A stretch of 64,000 nt of DNA from contig JBBRAY010000006.1 of NCBI GenBank assembly GCA_038206355.1, positions 1 through 64,000 of the forward strand, in the 5' to 3' direction. The notes beneath the pieces were generated by a model. That model made no database searches. It saw only the letters and a list, made by a program, of their open reading frames with translations, and had not been told where the DNA came from. Positions 37,902 through 46,022 of this stretch are shown here, piece by piece. A program made the translations under genes and the position numbers. Within the stretch, counting starts at the first letter, position 1; each line of letters opens with the position of its first letter. The stretch is from JAPLDB01 sp038206355 (GTDB lineage Bacteria > Bacteroidota > Bacteroidia > AKYH767-A > 2013-40CM-41-45).

Positions 37902-38147
37902 TCAATTTTCTCCTCCATCATCAAAGAAATTATCTTCTTTCAGATTGGTTTCAGCAGAATCCAGCAATTTCTTCAACGCAAAAAGTTCTTTGCTGTAAAG
38001 CCCTTTTAAAGAAAGCAAGTCAGTTACCTGTTTCAATAGCTCAGGATTTTCCTTCAATGACTTTTCAAAAGTTACCCGCTCATTGTCATCCATCCTTTCA
38101 TGAATGTAATTTTCAATCTGACGGTCCAGTAGGTCTTCCTGATTCAT
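37902..38147 (-). CDS. Small soluble protein partnered with the sigma factor (possible anti-sigma factor)
   Basis: 81 residues, very acidic and helical, with DRQIENYIHERMDDNERVTFEKSLKENPEL near the N-terminus. This is the usual N-terminal helix pattern of anti-sigma factors in Bacteroidetes (…YLxGxLsxeExxxFExxLxxNPEL…). Unlike most of them there is no transmembrane segment and no zinc motif. It lies 12 bases downstream of the sigma gene on the same strand. A cytoplasmic modulator of that sigma factor is the likely role; it could also be an ordinary short regulator. Confidence 0.65.
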   Translation of the reverse strand: MNQEDLLDRQIENYIHERMDDNERVTFEKSLKENPELLKQVTDLLSLKGLYSKELFALKKLLDSAETNLKEDNFFDDGGEN

Positions 38148-38159
38148 ATGTTGTACTGA

Positions 38160-38720
38160 TTAAATTAGTTCTTTAAAAACAGGGTCGGACTGTATCAGTT
38201 TTTTAAGATTTTCTATGCACCTGTTTTTTGCCACACGGTAATATTCGTATGATGAATAACCGAGTTCACTCGAAATTTGTTCACCTGGCATTCCTTCAAA
38301 ATACAATTTAATAATGTTCTGGCATTTTTCCCCCATGCTTCCAAGGTGTTTAATCAATAATCGTTGACGCTGCTTTTGTTCGTCATCGTCCACAAATGAT
38401 TTTTCATCAGCCTGTTCTTCCGTGCCATCGAGTCCGGTGATTCTCCCGTGGTCGCGAATGTGTTTTAACCATTTGTTCCTTGCTATGCTGTAGAGATATG
38501 TACACGTCCCGACATTCAGTTCAAATTTATCATTCGTGCTGTTTTGAAAAAGAACGAGAATCGTATCCTGGAAAATATCCCTTGCATCGTCAACGGTGCC
38601 TGAATTTTTAAAAACCATACTGCGAATCATCGGGAAGCAGCTCGTATAAACCGACTTATAGTCTATTTCATTTTTAGTGAGAGACCGGTTAAAAAAATGC
38701 TGGTGGCTATTTGTTTGCAT
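38160..38720 (-). CDS. ECF-type RNA polymerase sigma factor
   Basis: A 186-residue sigma-70 family protein of extracytoplasmic-function size. Region 2 is visible as DDARDIFQDTILVLFQN (about 42-58) and CTYLYSIARNKWLKHIRD (68-85). Region 4 is seen as CQNIIKLYFEGMPGEQISSELGYSSYEYYRVAKNRCIENLKK (about 134-175), with its helix-turn-helix. It directs RNA polymerase to specific promoters. It is divergent from tssB over a 185-bp spacer that carries promoter-like boxes for both directions, and is followed by the small acidic gene. Control of the T6SS genes is the natural guess from context but is not shown by sequence. Confidence 0.88.
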   Translation of the reverse strand: MQTNSHQHFFNRSLTKNEIDYKSVYTSCFPMIRSMVFKNSGTVDDARDIFQDTILVLFQNSTNDKFELNVGTCTYLYSIARNKWLKHIRDHGRITGLDGTEEQADEKSFVDDDEQKQRQRLLIKHLGSMGEKCQNIIKLYFEGMPGEQISSELGYSSYEYYRVAKNRCIENLKKLIQSDPVFKELI

Positions 38721-38745
38721 CCCGAAATGTTTCAGTAAACAGGGG

Positions 38746-38776
38746 TAAATCTAACCTAAATGTTGGCCATTTCAAA
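38746..38776 (-). promoter_or_regulatory. Putative promoter of the sigma factor gene
   Basis: On the minus strand TTTG (complement of CAAA at 38773-38776) is followed after 19 bases by TAGATTTA (complement of 38746-38753), a 7 of 8 match to TAnnTTTG. Transcription would start near 38739, about 20 bases before the start codon. Confidence 0.5.
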
Positions 38777-38808
38777 CCATCAGACCATGTTTTTTTTGTC
38801 AAACGGGC

Positions 38809-38839
38809 TTGTTACTTAAAGATAAATATCTTTACTTTG
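38809..38839 (+). promoter_or_regulatory. Putative promoter of the tssB operon
   Basis: TTG (38809-38811) and TTACTTTG (38832-38839) are separated by 20 bases, close to the TTTG / TAnnTTTG layout. Transcription would begin near 38846, leaving a 60-base leader before tssB. Confidence 0.45.
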
Positions 38840-38905
38840 GCTAAATATAAACACTGATTCAAACACAAATCGTTATCATTAATAACCTCTAAAACTATAA
38901 CTAAT

Positions 38906-39352
38906 ATGTTTAACTACGGAATTGGCGGACAGGAAGTCCCAAAAGATGCTAGTGAAGGTATTTCAGAAATACCGATGAACCGCACCCTGATGATTGAAAA
39001 ACTGACGGCTGATGATGCAATCAAACCACAGATAACAGAGGGTCTGAAAACGATTGATGAAGTTTTTTCAAATTACAAACCACAGGTTAATGTCGAGTTT
39101 CAGAAAGAGGATGGATCAAACCAGGAAGAGAATTTAAATTTTTCCAACCTCGGCGATTTTGGGGCCAAAGGAATTACTAACCAAAGTAGTTTTTTAAAGG
39201 ACCTTGACTTAAAGAAATCAGAGTATGCGAAAATTATTAAGCAACTGAAATCGAATAAAGTTTTAAAAAGCGTATTGGATAATCCTGAAAACAAAGCAGC
39301 ATTCATTCAGGCACTTGCTGCAATGGCGCAGGAAATTGATGATGCGAAATAA
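38906..39352 (+). CDS. tssB: T6SS sheath small subunit TssB
   Basis: 148 residues. It forms the contractile sheath with TssC in the cytoplasm. The subtype-iii TssB pattern is visible: an N-terminal strand region (FNYGIGGQEV), the EKLTADDAIKPQI...LKTIDEVFSNYKPQVNVEF block (about 30-75), NLSN-type strand LNFSNLGDFGAKGI (about 84-97), and a C-terminal helix with LDNPENKAAFIQALAAMAQEI. It is followed after 63 bases by tssC in the same direction, as in all T6SS clusters. The first gene downstream of the divergent sigma/tssB promoter region. Confidence 0.93.
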   Translation: MFNYGIGGQEVPKDASEGISEIPMNRTLMIEKLTADDAIKPQITEGLKTIDEVFSNYKPQVNVEFQKEDGSNQEENLNFSNLGDFGAKGITNQSSFLKDLDLKKSEYAKIIKQLKSNKVLKSVLDNPENKAAFIQALAAMAQEIDDAK

Positions 39353-39415
39353 TTGTTAACCTGGAATAAGTAAATAATCATTTTATTTAAACATAACATC
39401 AAATACTATTAATAT

Positions 39416-40789
39416 ATGGCAGAGCAAGATCAAGCCGGCCAACAAGGCCAGGAGTTTAAAGAAAGAGAGCGTTTTGAAAATGCATCTCAGACGTTGGAAC
39501 AAAGTGCAAACGCACTGGTGAAATTCGGAGGATTCGATTTACTGGAAGCCGTTGTTGATGGCGCACAAAATTTAAATCCTGAAAAGAAGGCAAGAAAAAA
39601 AATATTTTTAAGTGAAAGTGCAAAGAAAGCAGAGCGTGATGCGCTAAAGAAGACGCTGAATTTATGGGTTTCATTGTTGCAGGAATCTGCCGCTGTTTCT
39701 GATATGGTGGAAAAAGCAGAAGCCAATTCAAAGAGCGCTGAACAGAGCCTGAAGTCAAATCTTAAAAGGGCATTGGACGCCACCAATGACCTGGAGCGTT
39801 CATACAGATCAGTGGCATTGTTTTTCAAAAATACCGAATCCGATAAATTGAAGAATGTCGCATTCATGAATGCTTCTCTTGACCAGGTGAAGGACCTTGA
39901 CAATCCATTATTCTTCAATTCTGTTCAGGAAGAAATGAAGCAGAATTACGACAGACTTGATTTACGTGACAATTATTCATTGCTCGTCATTCCGGGATAC
40001 CTCGGGTCAAATGCCGTGGTAGAGAAGTGGGCCAAGATGGCGTACCAGAATAAAGTCATGCTCGTTACAGATTTTGAACACCTCGATACTCCGGATGACG
40101 TAATGGAACTTTTCGAATCGGCCAACCTGACGGGCGGTGACATCTATCGCAGTAATGTAATGATGGCTTGTAACTGGCTTGTTGGAAGACAAAAAGTTGC
40201 CGACGTTGGTGAAGACGATAACTTATACGTGCCACCAAGTGGAGCACTTGCCGGAACCGTATATAAGACACTCATGAGCCAGGTAGCTGCAGGTAAGAAA
40301 CATGGAGGCCTCAGTGAGGTGGATGGGGTGAAGTTTGATTTGAAGAAAAGTGAAATCGCCAACCTGGAAAAACTGGGATTGGTTCCGATGGTAAATGAGT
40401 ATGGTAAGGTGATGTCATTCTCGGCTAAGACTTTATTCAATGGAGATAACCTCGGACTGCAGACTTATTCAGTGGTTCGGGTATTTGATTATGTCACCAA
40501 GGTGCTTATTGATTTTCTCAACAGGCGCGCTTTTGAAAACTGGAATTCTCAAACTGAAAAAGATTTACGCAGCCAGATTACCAAATGGCTGGATAGTGTT
40601 ACAGGTCCCGGAAAATTGATTGAAAGTTTCAGAATCGGACAACTGAAACAGGATCCGAATCAGAAAGACCGTGTGATGATTGATATTCACATGACGCCGT
40701 ATTTCCCTTCCAAGGCATTTATGATCAAACTCGACGGACAAAAGGGAGATGACGGTATGCAGTGGCTTTCTGAATACGCGAAGGCGTAG
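39416..40789 (+). CDS. tssC: T6SS sheath large subunit TssC
   Basis: 457 residues, the main sheath protein. The N-terminal 100 residues are helical and charged (interaction with TssB). The conserved core includes YSLLVIPGYLGSNAVVEKWAKMAYQNKVMLVTDF (about 182-216), MACNWLVGRQ (about 249-258), VPPSGALAGTVY (about 269-280) and a C-terminal domain with VMIDIHMTPYFPSKAFMIKL. The length agrees with Bacteroidetes TssC. It lies between tssB and the three tssD copies. The 142-base gap to the first tssD has no terminator. Confidence 0.94.
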   Translation: MAEQDQAGQQGQEFKERERFENASQTLEQSANALVKFGGFDLLEAVVDGAQNLNPEKKARKKIFLSESAKKAERDALKKTLNLWVSLLQESAAVSDMVEKAEANSKSAEQSLKSNLKRALDATNDLERSYRSVALFFKNTESDKLKNVAFMNASLDQVKDLDNPLFFNSVQEEMKQNYDRLDLRDNYSLLVIPGYLGSNAVVEKWAKMAYQNKVMLVTDFEHLDTPDDVMELFESANLTGGDIYRSNVMMACNWLVGRQKVADVGEDDNLYVPPSGALAGTVYKTLMSQVAAGKKHGGLSEVDGVKFDLKKSEIANLEKLGLVPMVNEYGKVMSFSAKTLFNGDNLGLQTYSVVRVFDYVTKVLIDFLNRRAFENWNSQTEKDLRSQITKWLDSVTGPGKLIESFRIGQLKQDPNQKDRVMIDIHMTPYFPSKAFMIKLDGQKGDDGMQWLSEYAKA

Positions 40790-40931
40790 CCGGATTGGCA
40801 TTTGTATTTTCTGATTTCTGACTCATAGTTTTCAATTTGAGTAAGTGTTATTCTCACCGGAGTGAATTATTTCTTCCCAATATTTATGTCCATCGCCGGC
40901 ATGGCTGTGGCATGAAACTAAATTCCTGAAT

Positions 40932-41345
40932 ATGTCATTTGAAGCTACACTTGTAATAGATGAAAAGAAATTCAAAGTAATCAAATTAGATTATTATACA
41001 AAACGGGATCATGATAGGTTTGGTCGCCCAACGTCTCAGTTACACGGCCTCATGCTGGAAATCACCGTTGAACATAATCCCGACTGTGTGTTGTTGCACG
41101 ACTGGGCTTATAAAAATCACGAAGTAAAGAGCGGTACGGTCACCTTTATGAAGCGCGATAATTTTCAAAAGCAAACAGAGTTGAAATTCAGCGATGGATA
41201 TATTGTGAGCATCAGGACAACCTTTGTTAACTCAGGTGAATTGCCAATGGCTGAACATATAGTTATAAGTTCTAATACCTATGAATATGAATCGGAGGGT
41301 AAGCAAACAGTTTATAATGGAGGATGGCCTGACCAGGGAGCATGA
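40932..41345 (+). CDS. tssD: Divergent T6SSiii tube protein (TssD/Hcp-like)
   Basis: 137 residues. Same fold as the two TssD copies downstream: MSFEATLVIDEKKFKVIKLDYYTKRDHDRFGRPTSQLHG aligns with MSFKAEFEVGGKKYRVLHCSYTMSQDTDATGRPSSGARA, and the strand and C-terminal regions follow (KSGTVTFMKRDNFQKQTELKFSDGYIV, MAEHIVISSN). It is much more divergent than the others are from each other and is 8 residues longer with a different C-terminus. It may be a specialised tube protein, for example a cap, a first ring or an effector-carrying ring. That is inference. Confidence 0.85.
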   Translation: MSFEATLVIDEKKFKVIKLDYYTKRDHDRFGRPTSQLHGLMLEITVEHNPDCVLLHDWAYKNHEVKSGTVTFMKRDNFQKQTELKFSDGYIVSIRTTFVNSGELPMAEHIVISSNTYEYESEGKQTVYNGGWPDQGA

Positions 41346-41544
41346 TCATAGTATACTTTTAGTTGTAAACTTTGTTTTACAAGGTTAAGTAATGATATTA
41401 ATATGATAATAGTAAGCAGGTTGTTTTATTTAAAAATATTTTTTAAAGCATGATAACAAACTGCCGGTAAAAGGAATCAAACTACAAATACAAACAAATA
41501 ATCTATTAATTAATTTTAGTTTAACCATTTAAAACCCCAAAATT

Positions 41545-41934
41545 ATGTCATTCAAAGCAGAATTCGAAGTAGGCGGCAAAAAGTACAGAGTACTACACTG
41601 CAGCTACACCATGTCTCAGGACACAGATGCAACAGGTCGTCCTTCATCAGGCGCACGTGCAGGAACAATCCAACTCGAAGTTGAATCAACAGCCGATACT
41701 TCCCTTACAGCATGGGCTTTCGATTCCTTCAAAGAGCAGGATGGAAAAGTAACTTTCTTTCAACGCAACAGCGATCAGAAAATGAAAGAGCTGAAATTCA
41801 AAAACGGTTACGTGGTAAATTACTCAGAAGCATTTACCAACCAGGGCGACAACCCGATGTCAGAGCACTTCGTGATCACATCAAAAGAACTTTCGATGGG
41901 CGACGCAACTCACAAAAATGAATGGCCGGTTTAA
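41545..41934 (+). CDS. tssD: T6SSiii tube protein TssD (Hcp), copy 1
   Basis: 129 residues. Stacked hexamers form the inner tube expelled by sheath contraction. The family pattern is complete: VGGKKYRVLHCSYTMSQ, DATGRPSSGARAGTIQLEVE, LTAWAFDSFKEQDGKVTFF, LKFKNGYVVNYSEAF and the ending THKNEWPV. It differs from the copy at 42511 at only six residues. It has a strong terminator just after the stop codon, so it is probably expressed as a separate abundant transcript. Confidence 0.93.
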   Translation: MSFKAEFEVGGKKYRVLHCSYTMSQDTDATGRPSSGARAGTIQLEVESTADTSLTAWAFDSFKEQDGKVTFFQRNSDQKMKELKFKNGYVVNYSEAFTNQGDNPMSEHFVITSKELSMGDATHKNEWPV

Positions 41935-41954
41935 TTTTAGCAATGAATTTCTAA

Positions 41955-41995
41955 AAGTGTCGTATGGATCTTACTGATCTGTACGACGCTTTTTT
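41955..41995 (+). terminator. Rho-independent terminator after tssD copy 1
   Basis: AAGTGTCGTATGGATC (41955-41970) folds onto GATCTGTACGACGCTT with a TTACT loop and one mismatched pair region, followed by eight or nine T. Confidence 0.85.
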
Positions 41996-42087
41996 TTTAT
42001 ATTCAATTTTTAAATCACCTTATTTCAAATCAAAGCTTCTGTTCAAATTAACTGGTTTTTTGAATGACACTCGTGTTTTTGAAATTG

Positions 42088-42145
42088 ACAATCATTACTG
42101 TCCGGCTAAAACAAAAGGAGAAGTCCCTTTGGGACATATAACATC
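42088..42145 (+). repeat. Dispersed repeat, copy A (within a 576-bp gap)
   Basis: The segment starting cattactgtccg and holding aaaggagaagtccc matches, as reverse complement, the sequence at 56832-56890 (cattactgtccg, aaaggggaagtccc). Downstream in the same gap (42145-42390) lie other palindromes (gtccctttgggac, aaccccaagggggtt, aaccggtttatgctccggtt). The gap between the two tssD copies holds no gene. It looks like a remnant of a small transposable or REP-type element. Confidence 0.6.
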
Positions 42146-42397
42146 GGATGCATAAATATTTTATCAGTTGATTGCTCCTTCGGATCAGAAATGAAATACT
42201 GTAGGGACTACCGCTTGGTAAAATAAAACTCGAATTAGGTGGAGAACCCCAAGGGGGTTCAACATACCGGTTTATGCTCCGGTTAAGGGATAAGTAGAGA
42301 CATATTAATTTATCCCTGACAGTAGAGATTGACAATCCCGGAGTTGAACCTTATTCGTCTCAGCAGCCCGGGTAATAAGCTCTGTAAAAGTTAATTC

Positions 42398-42427
42398 TTT
42401 GTTCTTAAAAAGATTATTTTAATTTTG
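42398..42427 (+). promoter_or_regulatory. Promoter of tssD copy 2
   Basis: TTTG (42398-42401) and a perfect TAATTTTG (42420-42427, TAnnTTTG) are separated by 18 bases. Transcription would start near 42434, giving a 77-base leader. It is among the best Bacteroidetes-type promoter matches in the window, which fits a protein needed in large amounts. Confidence 0.55.
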
Positions 42428-42510
42428 GTGATAACAAAAGGTACGTTTACGGTATTAAATAAAGTAACACAACATTATTATCTAATTCTAACAATTAAAT
42501 TTTATCAATT

Positions 42511-42900
42511 ATGTCATTCAAATCAGAATTCGAAGTAGGCGGCAAAAAGTACAGAGTACTACACTGCAGCTACACCATGTCTCAGGACACAGATGCAACA
42601 GGACGTCCTTCATCAGGCGCACGTGCAGGAACAATCCAACTCGAAGTTGAATCAACAGCCGACACTTCCCTTACAGCATGGGCTTTCGATTCCTTCAAAG
42701 AACAGGATGGAAAAATAACCTTCTTTCAACGCAGCAGCGATCAGAAAATGAAAGAACTGAAATTCAAAAATGGTTACCTGGTAAATTACTCAGAAGCATT
42801 TACCAATCAGGGCGACAACCCGATGTCGGAGCACTTCACAATCACCTCAAAGGAGATCTCCATGGGCGATGCAACTCACAAAAATGAATGGCCGGTTTAA
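42511..42900 (+). CDS. tssD: T6SSiii tube protein TssD (Hcp), copy 2
   Basis: 129 residues, identical to copy 1 (41545) at all but six positions (residues 5, 68, 74, 89, 109, 115 by my alignment, all conservative except one Val/Thr). The DNA is also nearly identical across the coding region, whereas the flanks differ, suggesting a recent duplication or gene conversion. It has its own promoter and a terminator. The two copies may be assembled together or used under different conditions. Confidence 0.93.
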   Translation: MSFKSEFEVGGKKYRVLHCSYTMSQDTDATGRPSSGARAGTIQLEVESTADTSLTAWAFDSFKEQDGKITFFQRSSDQKMKELKFKNGYLVNYSEAFTNQGDNPMSEHFTITSKEISMGDATHKNEWPV

Positions 42901-42914
42901 TTTAACCGCAGTTT

Positions 42915-42962
42915 AAAAAGCATCACATTGGATTACCGTAATAATTTAATGTGATGCATTTT
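42915..42962 (+). terminator. Terminator-like hairpin after tssD copy 2
   Basis: GCATCACATT (42920-42929) pairs with AATGTGATGC (42948-42957), with A-rich bases before and T-rich bases after (ATTTTGT). The loop is large (18 bases). Confidence 0.6.
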
Positions 42963-43007
42963 GTATCTTCAAAAATTTAACAACCCAACTAACCAACACC
43001 CGATAAT

Positions 43008-44825
43008 ATGCCTCCTCCTACAATCCCAACCGTTTCAGTAAACATCCAAAGCCACAGTGGATCTGTTGTTTATCGAAGCCTGGTCATTAACCAGGTGGTA
43101 AATGGCCATCACCAATTCAGTTTTATCTGGAACATCGGCGAACTCAGTCACGATTCCGGTTCCCAGTTGGATGTGATCAGAACCAATATCGGATCGATGG
43201 TAACCATTACGATTGACGACTATAATTTCAAAGGAATCATTACACAGATTTCCGTTCATGAGCAAACAGACCACTCACAATCCTTTACAGTAAAGGGACA
43301 GAGCCTGACCATTCTTCTGGATGACGTGCCTCATTCAGCAACATATTATAAGAAGGACCTGAAAAAAATTGTGAAAAAAACACTCGATGGAATACCGGCT
43401 AACGTAATGGAATCAGATGTGAACCCGAAATCATCTGCAGAACATCATTACGTGACACAATATAATGAAACCGATTTTCAGTTTCTTCAGCGCCTCGCAA
43501 CCCGCTATGGAGAATGGTTCTACTATGATGGAACAACACTGAAATTCGGTCAGACCGGCGACTCAGGTGCAAACCTGAGAAGCGGAAGCAACCTCACCAG
43601 TTATTCTGTAAAAGCCAACCTCGTTCCAAGTCGCTACAGCTATATGAGTTACGACTACAATACCGGTGATCCCGTCAACAAAGAATTACCAAGCTTCTCT
43701 TCATCTGTGCACAACGATTTTTCCAGTGCAGCGGCTGATAAATCAGGAGAGGTGTATACCCGTACAACAGACAGGCCCATGCACAATTTCAACCTGCTGA
43801 ATAAAAATATGATGGACTCAGTGGCAGAACTCGAAATGCAACGTCTGGCTGCCCAGTTATTATTTGCCAAAGGTGAAAGCAAGCACCACGCGCTTCGTCC
43901 CGGATATAAGTTTGTTGTTGAAACAGCAAATGGTAACTACGACTATGTGGCAACACACGTAACGCACATGTCGAACCAGTCAGGACATTATGAAAATACA
44001 TTTCAAGGAGTACCTTTCTCAGTGGAAGTACCTCCATATACCAACCCGCATACCTTCCGCCAGGCAAGTCCACAATCCGCAATCGTAAAGGAAAATCATG
44101 ACGCAGACGGATTGAACAGGATCAAAGTTCATTTTGCATGGCAGCGTTCGGCCGATAATACACCTTGGATAAGAGTAGCCACCCCGCATGCAGGAAGTGA
44201 AAAGGGATGGCATTTTATTCCTGAAAAAGAAGAAGAGGTGATTGTTGATTTCGATGGAGGAGACGTGGACAAACCTTATGTGATGTCTTCACATTTCCAT
44301 GGGAAGGCGAAATCAAAAATCAGTAATTCAGGCAACAACATAAAATCACTGATTACAAAGAGCGGCAACACGCTAACGTTTAACGACAGCGAAGGAAGTA
44401 TTACCATCACTGATCCGAAAGGCAGTACGATAATCCTGAAAGGCGACGAGACGATAGAGATCAGAACCAAAAAGAAAATTCTTGTCGAGTCAAAGGACAT
44501 AGAGTTCAATGCAGAGAATGACATAACGCTGAGCGCAAAAAATAATATCAATTTGAAAGCAACCAAGGACATCCTTGCAGAAGCACAAGGCGCTCTCACG
44601 GGAAAAGCGATGAAAGCCGTAACGATCAAATCCTCTTCAGATAAAGTTACAATTGAAGGATTGCAGGATGTAGGTGTAACGAGCGGAACCGGTGCAGTAA
44701 AAATCGAAGCGATGACAGAATTCAAAGCCAAGGGAACGATGGGAGCAACCGTAGAAGGGTTGAAGCTCGATCTGAAAGGCACGGCCATGGCAAGTTTGCA
44801 GGCGGCGTTGGTGAAAATAAATTAG
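43008..44825 (+). CDS. vgrG: T6SS spike protein VgrG (TssI)
   Basis: 605 residues. It forms the trimeric spike that caps the TssD tube. A gp27-like part (about 1-330) contains DFQFLQRLATRYGEWFYYDGTTLKFG (about 157-182). A gp5 OB-fold (about 365-440) has AIVKENHDADGLNRIKVHFAWQ, PWIRVATPHAGSEKGWHFIPE and EEVIVDFDGGDVDKPYVM. The C-terminal part (about 450-605) is a gp5C-like beta-helix needle of short repeats (ITITDPKGSTIILKGDETIEI...). There is no extra catalytic domain, so this is a carrier rather than an 'evolved' VgrG. It begins the effector island and is followed by PAAR. Confidence 0.95.
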   Translation: MPPPTIPTVSVNIQSHSGSVVYRSLVINQVVNGHHQFSFIWNIGELSHDSGSQLDVIRTNIGSMVTITIDDYNFKGIITQISVHEQTDHSQSFTVKGQSLTILLDDVPHSATYYKKDLKKIVKKTLDGIPANVMESDVNPKSSAEHHYVTQYNETDFQFLQRLATRYGEWFYYDGTTLKFGQTGDSGANLRSGSNLTSYSVKANLVPSRYSYMSYDYNTGDPVNKELPSFSSSVHNDFSSAAADKSGEVYTRTTDRPMHNFNLLNKNMMDSVAELEMQRLAAQLLFAKGESKHHALRPGYKFVVETANGNYDYVATHVTHMSNQSGHYENTFQGVPFSVEVPPYTNPHTFRQASPQSAIVKENHDADGLNRIKVHFAWQRSADNTPWIRVATPHAGSEKGWHFIPEKEEEVIVDFDGGDVDKPYVMSSHFHGKAKSKISNSGNNIKSLITKSGNTLTFNDSEGSITITDPKGSTIILKGDETIEIRTKKKILVESKDIEFNAENDITLSAKNNINLKATKDILAEAQGALTGKAMKAVTIKSSSDKVTIEGLQDVGVTSGTGAVKIEAMTEFKAKGTMGATVEGLKLDLKGTAMASLQAALVKIN

Positions 44826-44915
44826 TAAAAACATTCGTTAGTTGATACTGAAGAAATTCTATTTTACATCTAATTATTGCAGCAAATATTAATATCGAGA
44901 TTAAAAAATAATAAA

Positions 44916-45299
44916 ATGGCATATCACGAAAGTATTCACAAGGCAAAACAAAATGGGACCTGTATCAAAAGTGGTTGGTATGGCGATTGGATAAATTCCT
45001 ACGAAGTTATCCTGATGATTGAAAATGCAAGTCAGTCAGGAAGACACACTTCAGTCAGGAAGATGGCAAACATGCTAATTGAAGAAATGGCAAAACAGCC
45101 ATGGAATGTTACAGCCGGCCCGCACAGTTCAGATCGTCTTGGTGGAGACAAGACAAAGCATATTACGGTTAATGCGAAGGGCAGGACCTATCATTTGCGA
45201 CTTGACAAGGGAAACCAGATTTTTGAAATCACCAATCAGAATACCGAACGACTCATCAGGCCATGGACAGCCCCGGGATCCATGAACACTAAAAAATAA
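44916..45299 (+). CDS. Unknown protein between VgrG and PAAR
   Basis: 127 residues from the ATG at 44916 (MAYHESIHKAKQ); the open frame begins 13 codons earlier. It is soluble, basic, has no signal peptide, and has alpha/beta elements: ESIHKAKQNGTCIKSGW, MANMLIEEMAKQPWNVTAGPHSSDRLGG, HITVNAKGRTYHLRLDKGNQIFEI. Its place between vgrG and the PAAR gene, 4 bases before the latter, suggests an adaptor, chaperone or small effector. No family is recognised. Confidence 0.6.
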   Translation: MAYHESIHKAKQNGTCIKSGWYGDWINSYEVILMIENASQSGRHTSVRKMANMLIEEMAKQPWNVTAGPHSSDRLGGDKTKHITVNAKGRTYHLRLDKGNQIFEITNQNTERLIRPWTAPGSMNTKK

Positions 45300-45303
45300 T
45301 CAA

Positions 45304-46011
45304 ATGGGAAAACCGGCAGCAAGAATAGGCGACATGCACGTATGCCCGATGGTAACACCCGGCACACCTCCGATACCACACGTAGGCGGACCGGTAACCG
45401 GACCGGGATGCCCGACTGTATTGATTGGCGGAATGCCCGCAGCAGTGATGGGGGATATGTGTGTTTGCACAGGACCGCCTGATACCATCGTACTTGGCAG
45501 CGTTGGTGTAATGATTGGTGGTAAACCCGCTGCACGGATGGGAGATATGTGCGCCCATGGCGGGACGATTGTATTGGGTTGTCCTACGGTATTGATAGGT
45601 GAGATTATGCCAAGCCCGGTTACGCCGCCTGTTTTTATACCGGATGCTGTAGTGGTTGTGGTCCCACCTTTAAAAGTAGATACTCAAAAAGCAATAAAGG
45701 ATGCCAGGAATGACTCCGTGGTTTTACAGGCGGTTGGAATGAATGCATCTTTTGCAACAAAACAATCAAGGATCAATGCATTGATTGATGGTGCTGAAAA
45801 TGGAGAGGAAACAGTTCACGGGCATAACGAATCGGATTGTAAAGTACAATATGAGGTGTCAGGTATGGGTGATGAACCGGCTAAAGATGTCCGCTATGAA
45901 ATTAAAACTAATGATGGAAAAATTTTCAATGGAGTTACAGGAGCCGATGGAAAGACACAGCAAATATCCGGATACACTGAAGGTGAATGCACATTAAATT
46001 TTCCTGATTAA
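45304..46011 (+). CDS. PAAR-domain spike tip with C-terminal extension
   Basis: 235 residues. Residues 1-100 form a PAAR domain (KPAARIGDMHVCP, GCPTVLIGGMPAAVMGDMCVC, KPAARMGDMCAHGGTIVLGCPTVLIG) with the zinc-binding His and Cys residues. It sits on the tip of the VgrG trimer and can carry effectors. Residues about 120-235 are an added domain: a helical part (DARNDSVVLQAVG) and an Ig/transthyretin-like beta part (CKVQYEVSGMGDEPAKDVRYEI...NGVTGADGKTQQISGYTEGEC). The extension lacks catalytic residues and is likely a docking platform. It is in the run from VgrG to the metalloprotease gene with 11 bases to the latter. Confidence 0.9.
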   Translation: MGKPAARIGDMHVCPMVTPGTPPIPHVGGPVTGPGCPTVLIGGMPAAVMGDMCVCTGPPDTIVLGSVGVMIGGKPAARMGDMCAHGGTIVLGCPTVLIGEIMPSPVTPPVFIPDAVVVVVPPLKVDTQKAIKDARNDSVVLQAVGMNASFATKQSRINALIDGAENGEETVHGHNESDCKVQYEVSGMGDEPAKDVRYEIKTNDGKIFNGVTGADGKTQQISGYTEGECTLNFPD

Positions 46012-46022
46012 AATAAATACAA

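Noticed and set aside
41964..42335. Small frames in the gap between the tssD copies
   Set aside because: They cross the terminator and palindromic repeats and show no recognisable protein features.
38906..44825. Prophage tail module
   Set aside because: Sheath, tube and spike homologues are those of T6SSiii; there are no capsid, terminase, portal or lysis genes in the window.
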